Of a stretch of 64,000 nucleotides of DNA, positions 27,555 through 36,855 are shown piece by piece. Below the pieces are notes generated by a model. The model saw only the letters and a list, made by a program, of their open reading frames with translations, ran no database searches and was not told the DNA's origin. The translations under genes and the position numbers were made by a program. The stretch comes from Candidatus Poseidoniales archaeon (GTDB taxonomy: Archaea > Thermoplasmatota > Poseidoniia > Poseidoniales > Thalassarchaeaceae), in NCBI GenBank assembly GCA_012960975.1, contig DUAE01000030.1, positions 50,360-114,359 of the forward strand, read 5' to 3'. The stretch's first letter is position 1. Every line of letters begins with the position of its first letter.

Positions 27555-28868
27555 TTATTTACGGCTTCGGCCGCGGCCTGAACGCCGACTATTGCGTCCA
27601 CCTTTGGATTGATGATTTGATTTCTCATTCGAGCGATTGCCGTTGGATTTGTTATTGCGCGGCTGGTGCCGACCACGCCCGCGGCCCCGATTCTGCTGCT
27701 TCTTAGGTGCCTTGTTACCCTTACACGACCGTGCCTTCTCTGAATGGAAAGGGTGTTCCTCATCTACTGGGATGGCTTGACGGATTGTCTTCTCAATATC
27801 GCGCAGATATTCACCTTCGTTTTCATCACAAAAAGCAATGGCGATACCACCTTGGCCAGCACGTCCTGTACGGCCAATTCGGTGTACATAGACTTCGGGC
27901 TCGTTAGGCAGATCCAGATTGATGACGTGGCTGATATCAGAGACATCGATGCCACGGCTCGCCACATCGGTGGCGACTAGTACCTGAAGGCTACCATTAC
28001 GGAATCGGCGGAGGGATTTCTCACGCGCACCTTGGCTCTTGTTGCCGTGGATTGCGAGGGCTTCGATACCGTCTTGTCCAAGTTGTCGGACAATACGATT
28101 GCAACCGTGCTTGGTTCGACCGAACACAAGCACCTTTTCGGGTCGCCCCTCCTTGATAATGTGAGTCAAGAGACCACGCTTGTCGCTTCTCATGACAAAC
28201 ATAAGAGATTGTTCGATGGCCTCTACGGTGGCCGATTCAGGTGTGATTGAGACACTTACCGGGTTGTAGAGCATATCACGGGACAATTCGGCGATCGAGC
28301 TTGGTATGGTGGCACTGAATAGCAGACTCTGGCGCTTCTTTGGAATATGTGCTAAAATTTTACGGATATCTCGGATGAAACCCATGTCGAGCATTCGATC
28401 CGCCTCATCGAGAACGAGGAATTGGACTGATGAAAGGTTAACGTGTCTCTGAGAGATGAGGTCAAGCAAGCGGCCGGGAGTGGCAACTAAGATGTCAACG
28501 CCACGACGTAGAATCTTCACCTGAGGGCGTTGTGATACTCCGCCAAACATAGCCATCGAACGGATGTCTAGGTATCGGGCATATTGCTCGATATTGTCGT
28601 GAATTTGGGCTGCAAGCTCGCGTGTTGGGCACAGCATCAAAGCGCGGATACGGCGTGAGCCCTTCCAAGGATTTTGGGATATTGCATCAAGAATTGGCAG
28701 AGCGAATGCTGCGGTTTTTCCTGTGCCCGTTTGGGCGCAACCGAGCATATCTCGGCCTTTAATGAGATCTGGGATGGCCTGGGATTGAATTGGCGTCGGA
28801 GTGACATAACCAATCTCGTCGAGAGCATCCAACAAAGGCTGACTGAGGTTGAGGGAAGTGAAATCCAT
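27555..28868 (-). CDS. DEAD-box RNA helicase (RhlE-like)
   Basis: About 437 residues. Motifs in order: Q motif (GYVTPTPIQSQAI), I AQTGTGKT, Ia PTRELAAQ, II VLDEADRMLDMGF, III SAT, IV-V (VLVFGRTKHG; VATDVASRGIDV) and VI HRIGRTGRAG. The last 60 or so residues are basic and rich in Arg, Gly and Asn (RGRGRGRHQPRNN), an RNA-binding tail. It unwinds RNA, probably in ribosome assembly or cold adaptation. ATG at 28868 (MDFTSLNLSQ) is the family-like start, 10 bases after the isocitrate dehydrogenase stop; the longer ORF to 28937 overlaps that gene. Confidence 0.94.
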   Translation of the reverse strand: MDFTSLNLSQPLLDALDEIGYVTPTPIQSQAIPDLIKGRDMLGCAQTGTGKTAAFALPILDAISQNPWKGSRRIRALMLCPTRELAAQIHDNIEQYARYLDIRSMAMFGGVSQRPQVKILRRGVDILVATPGRLLDLISQRHVNLSSVQFLVLDEADRMLDMGFIRDIRKILAHIPKKRQSLLFSATIPSSIAELSRDMLYNPVSVSITPESATVEAIEQSLMFVMRSDKRGLLTHIIKEGRPEKVLVFGRTKHGCNRIVRQLGQDGIEALAIHGNKSQGAREKSLRRFRNGSLQVLVATDVASRGIDVSDISHVINLDLPNEPEVYVHRIGRTGRAGQGGIAIAFCDENEGEYLRDIEKTIRQAIPVDEEHPFHSEKARSCKGNKAPKKQQNRGRGRGRHQPRNNKSNGNRSNEKSNHQSKGGRNSRRSGRGRSRK

Positions 28869-28878
28869 AGGGGTCAAC

Positions 28879-30108
28879 TCACATGTGTGTGATAATTGCG
28901 GCACCAAACTCACTGCACGTGAGCAGTTTTGCATCATTCATCTGGCGCTCGAAATCGTAGGTAACTGTCTTGGCAGAAATTGCACCTTCCACCCCTCTTA
29001 CAATAAGGTCAGCGGCTTCATTCCAACCCATATGTCGAAGCATCATCTCTGCAGAGAGGATTAGGCTTCCTGGATTGACCTTGTTTTGACCTGCGTACTT
29101 TGGCGCCGTACCATGGGTCGCCTCAAAAATTGAAATTCCAGTATCGTAATTGATGTTCGCGCCCGGTGCGATTCCTATGCCCCCTACCTGAGCGGCGAGT
29201 GCGTCTGATATGTAGTCACCATTGAGATTCATCGTTGTCAAAACACCATACTCACGCGGGCGTGTGAGGACTTGTTGTAACATCGCATCTGCGATAACAT
29301 CTTTCACAGTAATCGTGTTGTTAGTTTTTGGATTTTCAAAAGTGCACCATGGGCCACCGTCGAGTTCGGTAGCACCAAACTCTTCTTTTGCAAGTTCATA
29401 TCCCCAATCACGGAACCCGCCTTCAGTAAATTTCATGATGTTGCCTTTATGGACAAGAGTTACCGAATCTTTGTCATTATCTATGGCATATTGGAAAGCT
29501 GCTCGAACGATCCGGGCAGTTCCTTCCTGACTAATTGGCTTGATTCCAATTCCACTAGTGTTAGGAAATCGAATTTTATCAACGCCCATTTCATTCTGTA
29601 AAAAATCGATAACTTTTTGGACTTCTGGACTTCCAGCTTCCCACTCAATTCCTGCATAAACATCTTCGCTATTCTCTCGGAAAATAATCATATCAACTGC
29701 TCCAGGGTCACGCACGGGGCTTGGTGTTCCTGCATACCAACGGACTGGACGGACACATGCAAAAAGGTCGAGTTGTTGGCGTAGTGCAACGTTTAGGCTG
29801 CGAATACCACCTCCGACTGGTGTTGTTAAAGGACCTTTTATGGAAACTAATCCCGTTCTCATCGCTTCCAGAGTAGATTCTGGCATCCACTCGCCGGTTG
29901 CATCGAATGCCTTCTGTCCTGCAAGGACTTCATTCCAGTGAATTTTGCGAGTGCCACCATAGGCGCGCTCGACTGAAGTGTCAACTACATCGATCATAAC
30001 AGGAGTGATATCGACGCCAATTCCGTCGCCTTCAATATAATGAATTACAGGCTCATTTGGCACGTTTAATTTGCCATCGAGCATTGTAATTGGGGCGCCC
30101 GATGACAT
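28879..30108 (-). CDS. icd: Isocitrate dehydrogenase
   Basis: About 409 residues, the size of the dimeric bacterial/archaeal enzyme. [19 protein letters not shown] at the N-terminus, LKGPLTTP-like block (here [18 protein letters not shown]), substrate-binding [41 protein letters not shown] and [20 protein letters not shown] are all conserved. It decarboxylates isocitrate to 2-oxoglutarate; the cofactor is probably NADP+, but this is not proven by eye. The ORF track extends to 30345, into the divergent osmC gene; ATG at 30108 ([13 protein letters not shown]) is the sensible start. Confidence 0.95.
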   Translation of the reverse strand: MSSGAPITMLDGKLNVPNEPVIHYIEGDGIGVDITPVMIDVVDTSVERAYGGTRKIHWNEVLAGQKAFDATGEWMPESTLEAMRTGLVSIKGPLTTPVGGGIRSLNVALRQQLDLFACVRPVRWYAGTPSPVRDPGAVDMIIFRENSEDVYAGIEWEAGSPEVQKVIDFLQNEMGVDKIRFPNTSGIGIKPISQEGTARIVRAAFQYAIDNDKDSVTLVHKGNIMKFTEGGFRDWGYELAKEEFGATELDGGPWCTFENPKTNNTITVKDVIADAMLQQVLTRPREYGVLTTMNLNGDYISDALAAQVGGIGIAPGANINYDTGISIFEATHGTAPKYAGQNKVNPGSLILSAEMMLRHMGWNEAADLIVRGVEGAISAKTVTYDFERQMNDAKLLTCSEFGAAIITHM

Positions 30109-30180
30109 ATCTCTCAGAGCGGCGACCTGCCATTCATTGATGAAGCCGACCCCCGTGGAACAAAACGAAGGTGAGACGAG

Positions 30181-30573
30181 ATGAAGGGGTCTGTTGAATG
30201 GGTTGAAGGGAAAGTAATGAGGGGGATTACTGAATCGGGAAAGGTAACAGAATTTTACAGTGATACGGCTGCGAATCCGATGGAAATTGTACAACAAGCT
30301 CACGCGGCATGTTCGATGATTGACCTTTTTAACGGCTTGAAACATAGAATGGACGATGTAAAGTCGATGAGAATTGACATCAATACAGATAGAAAACCCA
30401 AGTCCCCTCGGGTTTTCACTGATATCAATATGAAATATATAATCGAAGGAGATATTCCTGAAAAATTAGTTCGACGAATTATCCAAGCCAGCCACGACAA
30501 GTATTGCTCGGTTGGTAAAATGCTAACCAAATCTGGTGCAGTACTGACTTGGTCACTAGAAATTCAGCCATGA
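30181..30573 (+). CDS. OsmC-family peroxiredoxin-like protein
   Basis: 130 residues. Two conserved cysteines sit in [11 protein letters not shown] (about 43) and [13 protein letters not shown] (about 110), the redox pair of OsmC/Ohr proteins that reduce organic hydroperoxides with thiols. The HAACS and [10 protein letters not shown] contexts match the YhfA-like OsmC branch. In an organism degrading fatty acids, lipid peroxides are a sensible substrate, but this is inference. Divergent from isocitrate dehydrogenase, sharing a 72-base gap. The following 177 bases to nrdJ contain a hairpin only. Confidence 0.87.
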   Translation: MKGSVEWVEGKVMRGITESGKVTEFYSDTAANPMEIVQQAHAACSMIDLFNGLKHRMDDVKSMRIDINTDRKPKSPRVFTDINMKYIIEGDIPEKLVRRIIQASHDKYCSVGKMLTKSGAVLTWSLEIQP

Positions 30574-30684
30574 AATTTGTCTCAATTTATAACAAAAAAA
30601 TTGTTTGTTGTAATCTAAGATTAAATGCCTAATTGCACTTTCTCAAAGGCTCTCTTTACTCAATCATTAAAGTCCCTCGGTGTT

Positions 30685-30701
30685 CAAGGGAAAATCCCTT
30701 G
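30685..30701 (+). promoter_or_regulatory. 7-bp hairpin in the nrdJ leader
   Basis: CAAGGGA-AAA-TCCCTTG forms a perfect stem 50 bases before the nrdJ ATG. I looked in the 30574-30750 gap for a cobalamin-riboswitch B12 box and saw none. The hairpin could be in the 5' leader or serve as an operator for ribonucleotide-reductase control. Confidence 0.4.
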
Positions 30702-30750
30702 CGAGAGAGAGTGACTCAACCCACTCACATGATAACCGGAAAATGATACA

Positions 30751-33700
30751 ATGCAGAGCCGAAACAAAGAATCCATTTCCAACGACGCTGACGATATTGC
30801 ATCCGAAGATGGATTAATTATCGAGCGCCGATTTACATCTGCTGGAGACGACCCGTTCGATGGATTCGATTGGATTACAATGGATGTTGAAATCCGTAAC
30901 CCCGATGGCACTATGGCAGATGCTATCGAAGGTGTTCAGCTTCCTTCAGGATTTTCTGGAGTGCCGGGGAAAGTATGCGCTCAAAAATATTTGAGAAAGG
31001 CTGGAGTCCCAATTCATCTGCGAAAAGTTACGGAAGATGGTATTCCTATTTGGTTACAACGAAGTGAGCCCGATCATGAAAAACTGCAAACTTTACCAGC
31101 CGATGAACGATTCACTGGCGAACTCGATGGACGACAATTATTCCGTCGTCTCGCTGGCACATGGACCTATTGGGGCTACAAACACGGCTATTTTGCCAGT
31201 GAAGTTGATGCTCGGGCATATTACGATGAAATGTGTTATCTGATTGCAAGCCAACGCTCTGCTCCAAACAGCCCACAATGGTTCAACACCGGCCTTCATT
31301 GGGCATATGGAATCGAAGGGCCTGCACAAGGCCATCATTATGTCAATCCAACAACTGGTGAACTCGAGTTATCGGCTAATGCATATGAACATCCTCAACC
31401 CCACGCTTGTTTCATTCAGTCCGTTAGTGATTCACTAGTAGGAGGGACAGGATCAATTATGGGATTATGGAATAGAGAAGCCTTATTGTTCAAATTCGGT
31501 TCAGGAACCGGTTCAAATTTTTCAAACATCCGCGGAGCTGGTGAACCTCTTTCAGGTGGAGGAACCTCTTCCGGATTGTTGTCGTTCCTCAAAATAGGCG
31601 ACCGTGCAGCGGGCGCTATCAAATCGGGTGGAACTACCCGTCGTGCTGCCAAGATGGTTACACTCGATTTAGATCATCCAGATATCGAAGAATACATCGA
31701 TTGGAAATCAAGTGAAGAAGAAAAAGTATCAGCACTAGTAATCGGCTCAAATATATTACAACAACATGCAAACGCATTGATGGATTCTATCTGGGCTCAC
31801 GAAGACGATGATTCTAGGTTCGATCAGTCTAAAAATTCGAGTTTACACAAGACGATGGTTCAGGCCATTCGTGACAATGTTCCTCAACCACACATCCAAA
31901 GAATTGTCGACCTAGCTAAACAAGGATGGAAAGGAGTTGATTTCGAATGTTTCGATACCGATTGGCAAGGTGAAGCATACCTCTCCGTTTCGGGCCAAAA
32001 TAGCAACAATTCCGTTCGTGTACCTAACTCATTCATGGAGGCCGTAAAAGCTGGCGATGATTGGGATCTCGTGTGGAGAACCGAGAAAGATAAGGCTGCA
32101 AAAGAAGATCGTGAACCGAGTGCATGCAAAATCCTAGATGCTGGTGAACTTTGGGATAAAATTGCATACACTGCTTGGGCTTGTGCAGATCCAGGGGTAC
32201 AATTTGATACTACAATCAACGAATGGCATACCTGCCCAGAAGGTGGAAGAATCAACGGTTCAAATCCTTGCTCAGAATATATGTTCCTAGATGATACCGC
32301 ATGTAATCTTTCAAGCATTAATCTGCTACACTTTTACGACCTCGACAATCAGACATTCCAGATTGATGATTTCAAACACAGTGTACGATTGTGGACTGCC
32401 ACTCTTGAAATAAGTGTACTTATGGCTCAATTTCCATCGGCTGAAATCGCCCAGAAATCATACGAATACAGAACTCTCGGCCTTGGCTATTGTAATATTG
32501 GCTCCGTACTAATGCACATGGGAATTCCATATGATGATGAAAGAGCCTACGCGATTTGCGGGGCACTAACCGCAATTATGTGCGGTGAGTCTTATGCCAC
32601 TAGTGCAGAAATGGCGGCAATTCTCGGGCCTTATCCTGATTATGAAAGGAATGCGGAGCACATGCTCAGAGTCATGAGAAATCATAGAAGAGCAGCATAC
32701 GATGCTCCAGCAGAGGAATATGAAGGATTGTCAATCGCCCCTCAGGGAATCAATGCAAAGAAATGCCCACAAGACCTTCTCACAGCAGCAAGAGACGTCT
32801 GGGATAAGGTAATTCGAGAAGGAGAGGAACATGGATTCCGTAATGCGCAAACAACTGTTATTGCTCCGACCGGAACTATTGGGTTGGTAATGGGTGCAGA
32901 TACGACTGGTGTCGAACCGCAATTCTCTCTAGTCCAATTCAAAACTCTCGCTGGCGGCGGCTCGTTGAGAATTATCAATCGCGGCGTACCAAACGCATTG
33001 CACCGCCTCGGTTATTCAGATAGTGTTTCAAAATCGATTGAAGAATATGTTACGGGTACAAAAAACCTCATTAATTGTCCACATCTTTCTGCAGAAAAAC
33101 TACAATCAGAAGGATTTACATCTGATATTCTTACGAAAATTGAAAATTCATTCAGCGATGTTTTCGACCTTCGATCCGGGTTCTCTCCTTCCATCCTCGG
33201 AGAATCTTTCTGCTTAAACGCCCTTGGTATGACTGAAGAACAATTCAATGATGGTTTCTTTGATATTCTATCCCATATCGGCTTAACCTCAGCCCAAATC
33301 AATGAGGCTAATGATGTGGTCTTTGGAAAAGCTACTCTTGAAGGTGCTCCAGGATTAAAGGATGAACATCTCGCTGTCTTCGATTGTGCTACACCCTGTG
33401 GCAAATATGGTACACGGTCGATTGATTGGCGCGCTCACGTTTTGATGATGGCTTCGGCTCAATCGTTCATTTCCGGAGCAATTTCGAAGACCATTAATAT
33501 GCCATCTAATTCAACTGTTTCTGAAATTCGTGATGCATACGACCTATCACACTCAACGATGAATAAAGCGTGCGCAGTCTACCGAGATGGCTCAAAACTT
33601 TCCCAACCATTGATGAATCAATTAGTCGATTCAACTGCTTTGGCAGAGGATGAACACGAAGAAGAAATCGTAGCTCAACAAATGGTTCAGCAAGTCATTG

Positions 33701-34404
33701 AGCAATTGCCAATCCCTCAAGAAATTTCTCAACCAGTAGCAACAAACTTCGTCCACGAATACATTGCATCAAGAAAGCCACTACCTGATGTTCGAAGTTC
33801 GAGTACGATGAAAGCGAGAGTTGGGGGGCATACCGTCTATCTCTCATCGAGCACCTATGACGATGGCAGACTTGGTGAAATCATGATTACAACTTCGAAG
33901 GAAGGCGCGGCATGGCGCTCAATGCTAAACCAATTCGCGATAGCAGTGTCCATCGGATTGCAATATGGAGTCCCATTGGATGCTTTCGTGAAATCGTTCA
34001 CCTTCCAAAAGTTCGAACCGAGCGGAATGGTTACTGGTGGTAGTGGTAGAGTAAAAATGTCGACAAGTATCGTCGACTATATCTTCCGAGAACTTGCCAT
34101 CCATTACATTGGTCGCAACGACCTTGCTCATGTTACTCCAGAAGATCTGGATAAAACCTCGATTAGTCGCCCAGAAATTACCGATGAAGGCATAGCTCGA
34201 AATCAAGGTCAACGTAGAGAAGTTCAACTCACTCTCGATGCTATTCCTTCAAACATTGAAGATTCCGAAGCGAAGACAAGAAGAATTGCCAGAGAACGAG
34301 GATTCACAGGCGATATATGCAATGATTGTGGTAGCAGTCAAATGGTTCGGAATGGAACTTGTTTGAAATGCAATGCCTGCGGAGCAACCACTGGTTGTTC
34401 TTAA
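30751..34404 (+). CDS. nrdJ: Adenosylcobalamin-dependent (class II) ribonucleoside-diphosphate reductase
   Basis: 1217 residues, a long NrdJ. Reduces ribonucleotides using adenosylcobalamin to make a thiyl radical. Active site: the Asn-Cys-Glu triad in NPCSE (about 505-509) with the radical Cys; the disulfide pair is probably the Cys in PHACFIQSVSD and that in DDTACNLSS. Barrel segments GTGSNFSNIRGAGEPLSGGG and VIAPTGTIGLVMGADTTGVEP are conserved. A TSCPD-type domain lies at about 1010-1110, and a C-terminal zinc-ribbon-like CNDCG...CLKCNACG ends in GCS, likely the swinging reductant tail. No intein is seen. Oxygen-independent, suiting variable habitats. The stop abuts the next gene on the opposite strand. 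Confidence 0.96.
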   Translation: MQSRNKESISNDADDIASEDGLIIERRFTSAGDDPFDGFDWITMDVEIRNPDGTMADAIEGVQLPSGFSGVPGKVCAQKYLRKAGVPIHLRKVTEDGIPIWLQRSEPDHEKLQTLPADERFTGELDGRQLFRRLAGTWTYWGYKHGYFASEVDARAYYDEMCYLIASQRSAPNSPQWFNTGLHWAYGIEGPAQGHHYVNPTTGELELSANAYEHPQPHACFIQSVSDSLVGGTGSIMGLWNREALLFKFGSGTGSNFSNIRGAGEPLSGGGTSSGLLSFLKIGDRAAGAIKSGGTTRRAAKMVTLDLDHPDIEEYIDWKSSEEEKVSALVIGSNILQQHANALMDSIWAHEDDDSRFDQSKNSSLHKTMVQAIRDNVPQPHIQRIVDLAKQGWKGVDFECFDTDWQGEAYLSVSGQNSNNSVRVPNSFMEAVKAGDDWDLVWRTEKDKAAKEDREPSACKILDAGELWDKIAYTAWACADPGVQFDTTINEWHTCPEGGRINGSNPCSEYMFLDDTACNLSSINLLHFYDLDNQTFQIDDFKHSVRLWTATLEISVLMAQFPSAEIAQKSYEYRTLGLGYCNIGSVLMHMGIPYDDERAYAICGALTAIMCGESYATSAEMAAILGPYPDYERNAEHMLRVMRNHRRAAYDAPAEEYEGLSIAPQGINAKKCPQDLLTAARDVWDKVIREGEEHGFRNAQTTVIAPTGTIGLVMGADTTGVEPQFSLVQFKTLAGGGSLRIINRGVPNALHRLGYSDSVSKSIEEYVTGTKNLINCPHLSAEKLQSEGFTSDILTKIENSFSDVFDLRSGFSPSILGESFCLNALGMTEEQFNDGFFDILSHIGLTSAQINEANDVVFGKATLEGAPGLKDEHLAVFDCATPCGKYGTRSIDWRAHVLMMASAQSFISGAISKTINMPSNSTVSEIRDAYDLSHSTMNKACAVYRDGSKLSQPLMNQLVDSTALAEDEHEEEIVAQQMVQQVIEQLPIPQEISQPVATNFVHEYIASRKPLPDVRSSSTMKARVGGHTVYLSSSTYDDGRLGEIMITTSKEGAAWRSMLNQFAIAVSIGLQYGVPLDAFVKSFTFQKFEPSGMVTGGSGRVKMSTSIVDYIFRELAIHYIGRNDLAHVTPEDLDKTSISRPEITDEGIARNQGQRREVQLTLDAIPSNIEDSEAKTRRIARERGFTGDICNDCGSSQMVRNGTCLKCNACGATTGCS

Positions 34405-35739
34405 TCAAATAATCTTTCCAATCGATTGACTGCGCATAGATATTCTCTTGAAAAGTTCATTGTGTGCTTCTGAGTCTATCTCCAGAATTGATTTCGATAT
34501 TGCTGTTAATGAGTCAGGGTTTATTCTGCCTAATTCTAGTAATAATCCAGATAATTGAGAACGTGCGGAAAGGTTAGAACTTACCCATAATGCCGGGATT
34601 AAATTACCTGAATCTTTAGAATCAACTGACAAATAATACCTAATCCCTGATTCAACCAACCGTTGAACCATTCGTTCATCTCCACTTTCAATAACCAATT
34701 TCGCAAATTCAGTAAAAGAAATTATATCGGATCTTGAAAGACCTCCGAGATATGTAGTTGCCAAAATGCGCGTATCTGAATCGAGATTTACTAGCAATTT
34801 TTTCATCAATTCCAATGCAAATTTAGGGTCATCACTTTCAATCCTAGACAAATTCGATGCAACAGTTCTGCGGCCAAATATATCTTCGTGAAGAACAGCC
34901 GCAGAAAGAATTTCACGCGACCGCTCTGAATCGTTGGAAAAAGATTGAATTCCGGCCCTTATAAGAACTGCAAGACCATCACCTCGTGCATGACTTATGG
35001 CAGATTCTATACGATTTGGAACGGATAATACAGAAGAGACGTGGGGTCCAAGTGCTAAGTTTTCAAGCCAATAAGGCAAAATAGAATTCGCTGAATTCTC
35101 ATTCATTGAAAGGATGTCGAGTATTGCATTAGCAGCTAGCGTTCCGGTAGGATGAGCGATTTCTTCGATGAAATCTGTCGTTTGGTTATCATTCCATTCC
35201 ATGTGAAATGGCCCAGTCACTTTATTGATTGGCCAATTACCAGGGGGACGTGCGACAACAATCGATGAAAATAAATGAAAACATCCATCCCTAGCGATTT
35301 TCGAACTATTTAATGCCAATCCTATCAAAACACTCGATGCCAAATACCACCTATCCGCATTTGGAACTGATTCATCTAACGCCAAAATTAACCAGTCTTT
35401 TATTGTTAGAATTAGTATCTTTTCACCGATTAATTCTGCATTTTTTGAAATCCATTTTTCCCGACTAGCCTCTGGATCAATGTCTCTCTTGACATAATCT
35501 GGCTCAATTGATTCGATTACCATTTCGAGCCGGTATCTGAAGCCTGCTCGATCACTAGATGTAATCCCAAGGGCTTGCTGCGCTAAATCGGTTGAATCGG
35601 CCGGAGGTAGAGCAGGAAAATCGGGTAATTCAAGTGGAGGGTGAGGCAGAGGTTCATATTGAAAAGCAAGAGAAATTGAGTCTTTCATCAATTTGGTGTG
35701 TGCATCCCAAACGAGGGCGCTAGCCTCTCGTCGAACCAT
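34405..35739 (-). CDS. Uncharacterised HEAT-like helical protein (444 aa)
   Basis: Function unknown. The central and C-terminal parts show paired amphipathic helices (HEDIFGRRTVASNLSRIE; DPKFALELMKKLLVNL; TRILATTYLGGLSRSD) spaced about 35-40 residues apart, typical of HEAT/ARM solenoids. The N-terminal 80 residues are Pro-rich (EPLPHPPLELPDFPALPPA). No membrane segment or signal is seen. It begins 14 bases after the tfb stop and may be its operon partner; its stop meets that of nrdJ with no gap. Confidence 0.75.
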   Translation of the reverse strand: MVRREASALVWDAHTKLMKDSISLAFQYEPLPHPPLELPDFPALPPADSTDLAQQALGITSSDRAGFRYRLEMVIESIEPDYVKRDIDPEASREKWISKNAELIGEKILILTIKDWLILALDESVPNADRWYLASSVLIGLALNSSKIARDGCFHLFSSIVVARPPGNWPINKVTGPFHMEWNDNQTTDFIEEIAHPTGTLAANAILDILSMNENSANSILPYWLENLALGPHVSSVLSVPNRIESAISHARGDGLAVLIRAGIQSFSNDSERSREILSAAVLHEDIFGRRTVASNLSRIESDDPKFALELMKKLLVNLDSDTRILATTYLGGLSRSDIISFTEFAKLVIESGDERMVQRLVESGIRYYLSVDSKDSGNLIPALWVSSNLSARSQLSGLLLELGRINPDSLTAISKSILEIDSEAHNELFKRISMRSQSIGKII

Positions 35740-35753
35740 ATATGTGTCACGAC

Positions 35754-36680
35754 TTAAATCTCAAGTTCAATGTTCAAATTTTGGATTAATTCCTTGTATC
35801 GATTACGGATTGTGACTTCGGTCACTCCAGCAACTTCTGCTACTTCCCTCTGAGTGCGGCGCTTACCACACAACACACTTGCGATGTAAATAATCGAGGC
35901 TGCAATCCCAGTTGGGCCACGGCCACTGGTCAATTCCTTTTCTTGTGCCGCTGCGATTAATTCGTATGCCTTAGCCTGAACTTCAGCATCAAGATCGAGG
36001 CCAGAACAAAACCGAGGAATATAATCTTCGGGCTTGGTCGGAGGAATTTTCATTTTCAATTCTCTAACCATGAAACGATAGGTTCGTCCGATTTCTTTTC
36101 GGCCGGTTCTGCTAGCTTCACCAATCTCATCAAGAGTTCTTGGATTCTGACATTGTCTGCATGCAGCGTAAAGAGATGCAGCTGCAACTCCTTCGATAGA
36201 ACGGCCACGAATTAAGCGGGCTTCGACTGCTTTCTTGTAATTCACAGCAGCAGCTTCACGAATTGATTTAGGCAAATCAAGGCGGCTTGCCATACGATCC
36301 AATTCTGCAAGAGCCATTGCGAGGTTACGCTCGGTTGCATTACTCACACGCGAGCGCTTCTGCCACTTTCTCATTCGGTAAAACTGTGAACGATATCTTG
36401 AAGAAATTGCTTTGCCTGAATAATCTTTGTTTTGCCAATCAATATCCGTCGATAACCCCTTGTCGTGCAACATCACGGTCATCGGTGCACCGGTACGGGC
36501 TCGTTGGTCGCCTTGTTCTGGGCTGAATACACGCCATTCGGCGCCTTGGTCAATTACCTTGTCCTCAAGCACCAACCCACAGTCATCACAAACGACCTCA
36601 CCACGAGTTTCGTCTCGGTTTAAATTACGGCTTCCACATTCATCACATTTTACTGTGTCTTCTACAAGATAATCTGCCAT
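35754..36680 (-). CDS. tfb: Transcription initiation factor B (TFB, TFIIB homologue)
   Basis: About 308 residues, standard for archaeal TFB. N-terminal zinc ribbon with two CxxC pairs ([21 protein letters not shown]), then the B-reader region ([15 protein letters not shown]), then two cyclin-like repeats beginning near residues 105 and 205, each with the [29 protein letters not shown] helix, and a DNA-contacting helix-turn-helix ([22 protein letters not shown]). It recruits RNA polymerase to TBP-bound promoters. AAGGAGG 8 bases before the ATG at 36680 sets the start; the track ORF to 36746 is too long. Confidence 0.97.
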   Translation of the reverse strand: MADYLVEDTVKCDECGSRNLNRDETRGEVVCDDCGLVLEDKVIDQGAEWRVFSPEQGDQRARTGAPMTVMLHDKGLSTDIDWQNKDYSGKAISSRYRSQFYRMRKWQKRSRVSNATERNLAMALAELDRMASRLDLPKSIREAAAVNYKKAVEARLIRGRSIEGVAAASLYAACRQCQNPRTLDEIGEASRTGRKEIGRTYRFMVRELKMKIPPTKPEDYIPRFCSGLDLDAEVQAKAYELIAAAQEKELTSGRGPTGIAASIIYIASVLCGKRRTQREVAEVAGVTEVTIRNRYKELIQNLNIELEI

Positions 36681-36729
36681 TCCATCGCCTCCTTTCTGAG
36701 AGAAAGGTAAAATACTCCGCCAAACCATC

Positions 36730-36739
36730 ATATATAAAA
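36730..36739 (-). promoter_or_regulatory. TATA box of tfb
   Basis: Minus-strand TTTTATATAT lies about 55 bases before the tfb ATG, predicting transcription from near 36710 and a leader of about 30 bases holding the GGAGG site. The whole 36740-36800 stretch is AT-rich and also holds the divergent promoter for the aconitase-family gene. Confidence 0.6.
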
Positions 36740-36855
36740 CTAACAAAATAATAATTAGGATAAAAGTCTACAAAATCACTAACTTACGATGAAGAAATAT
36801 ATTGAAAATGGTGATATATCAGGCAGCCTTGGCAATATATGTAATAGGTGCTCTG

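Noticed and set aside
30109-30345. N-terminal extension of isocitrate dehydrogenase to 30345
   Set aside because: It overlaps the divergent osmC gene and has no family similarity; the start at 30108 fits known lengths.
30574-30750. Cobalamin riboswitch before nrdJ
   Set aside because: No B12 box or multi-stem structure is visible, only a single short hairpin.
30751-34404. Intein in the ribonucleotide reductase
   Set aside because: The extra length is a C-terminal domain and tail; no splice-site Cys/Ser start or HN end with endonuclease motifs is seen.
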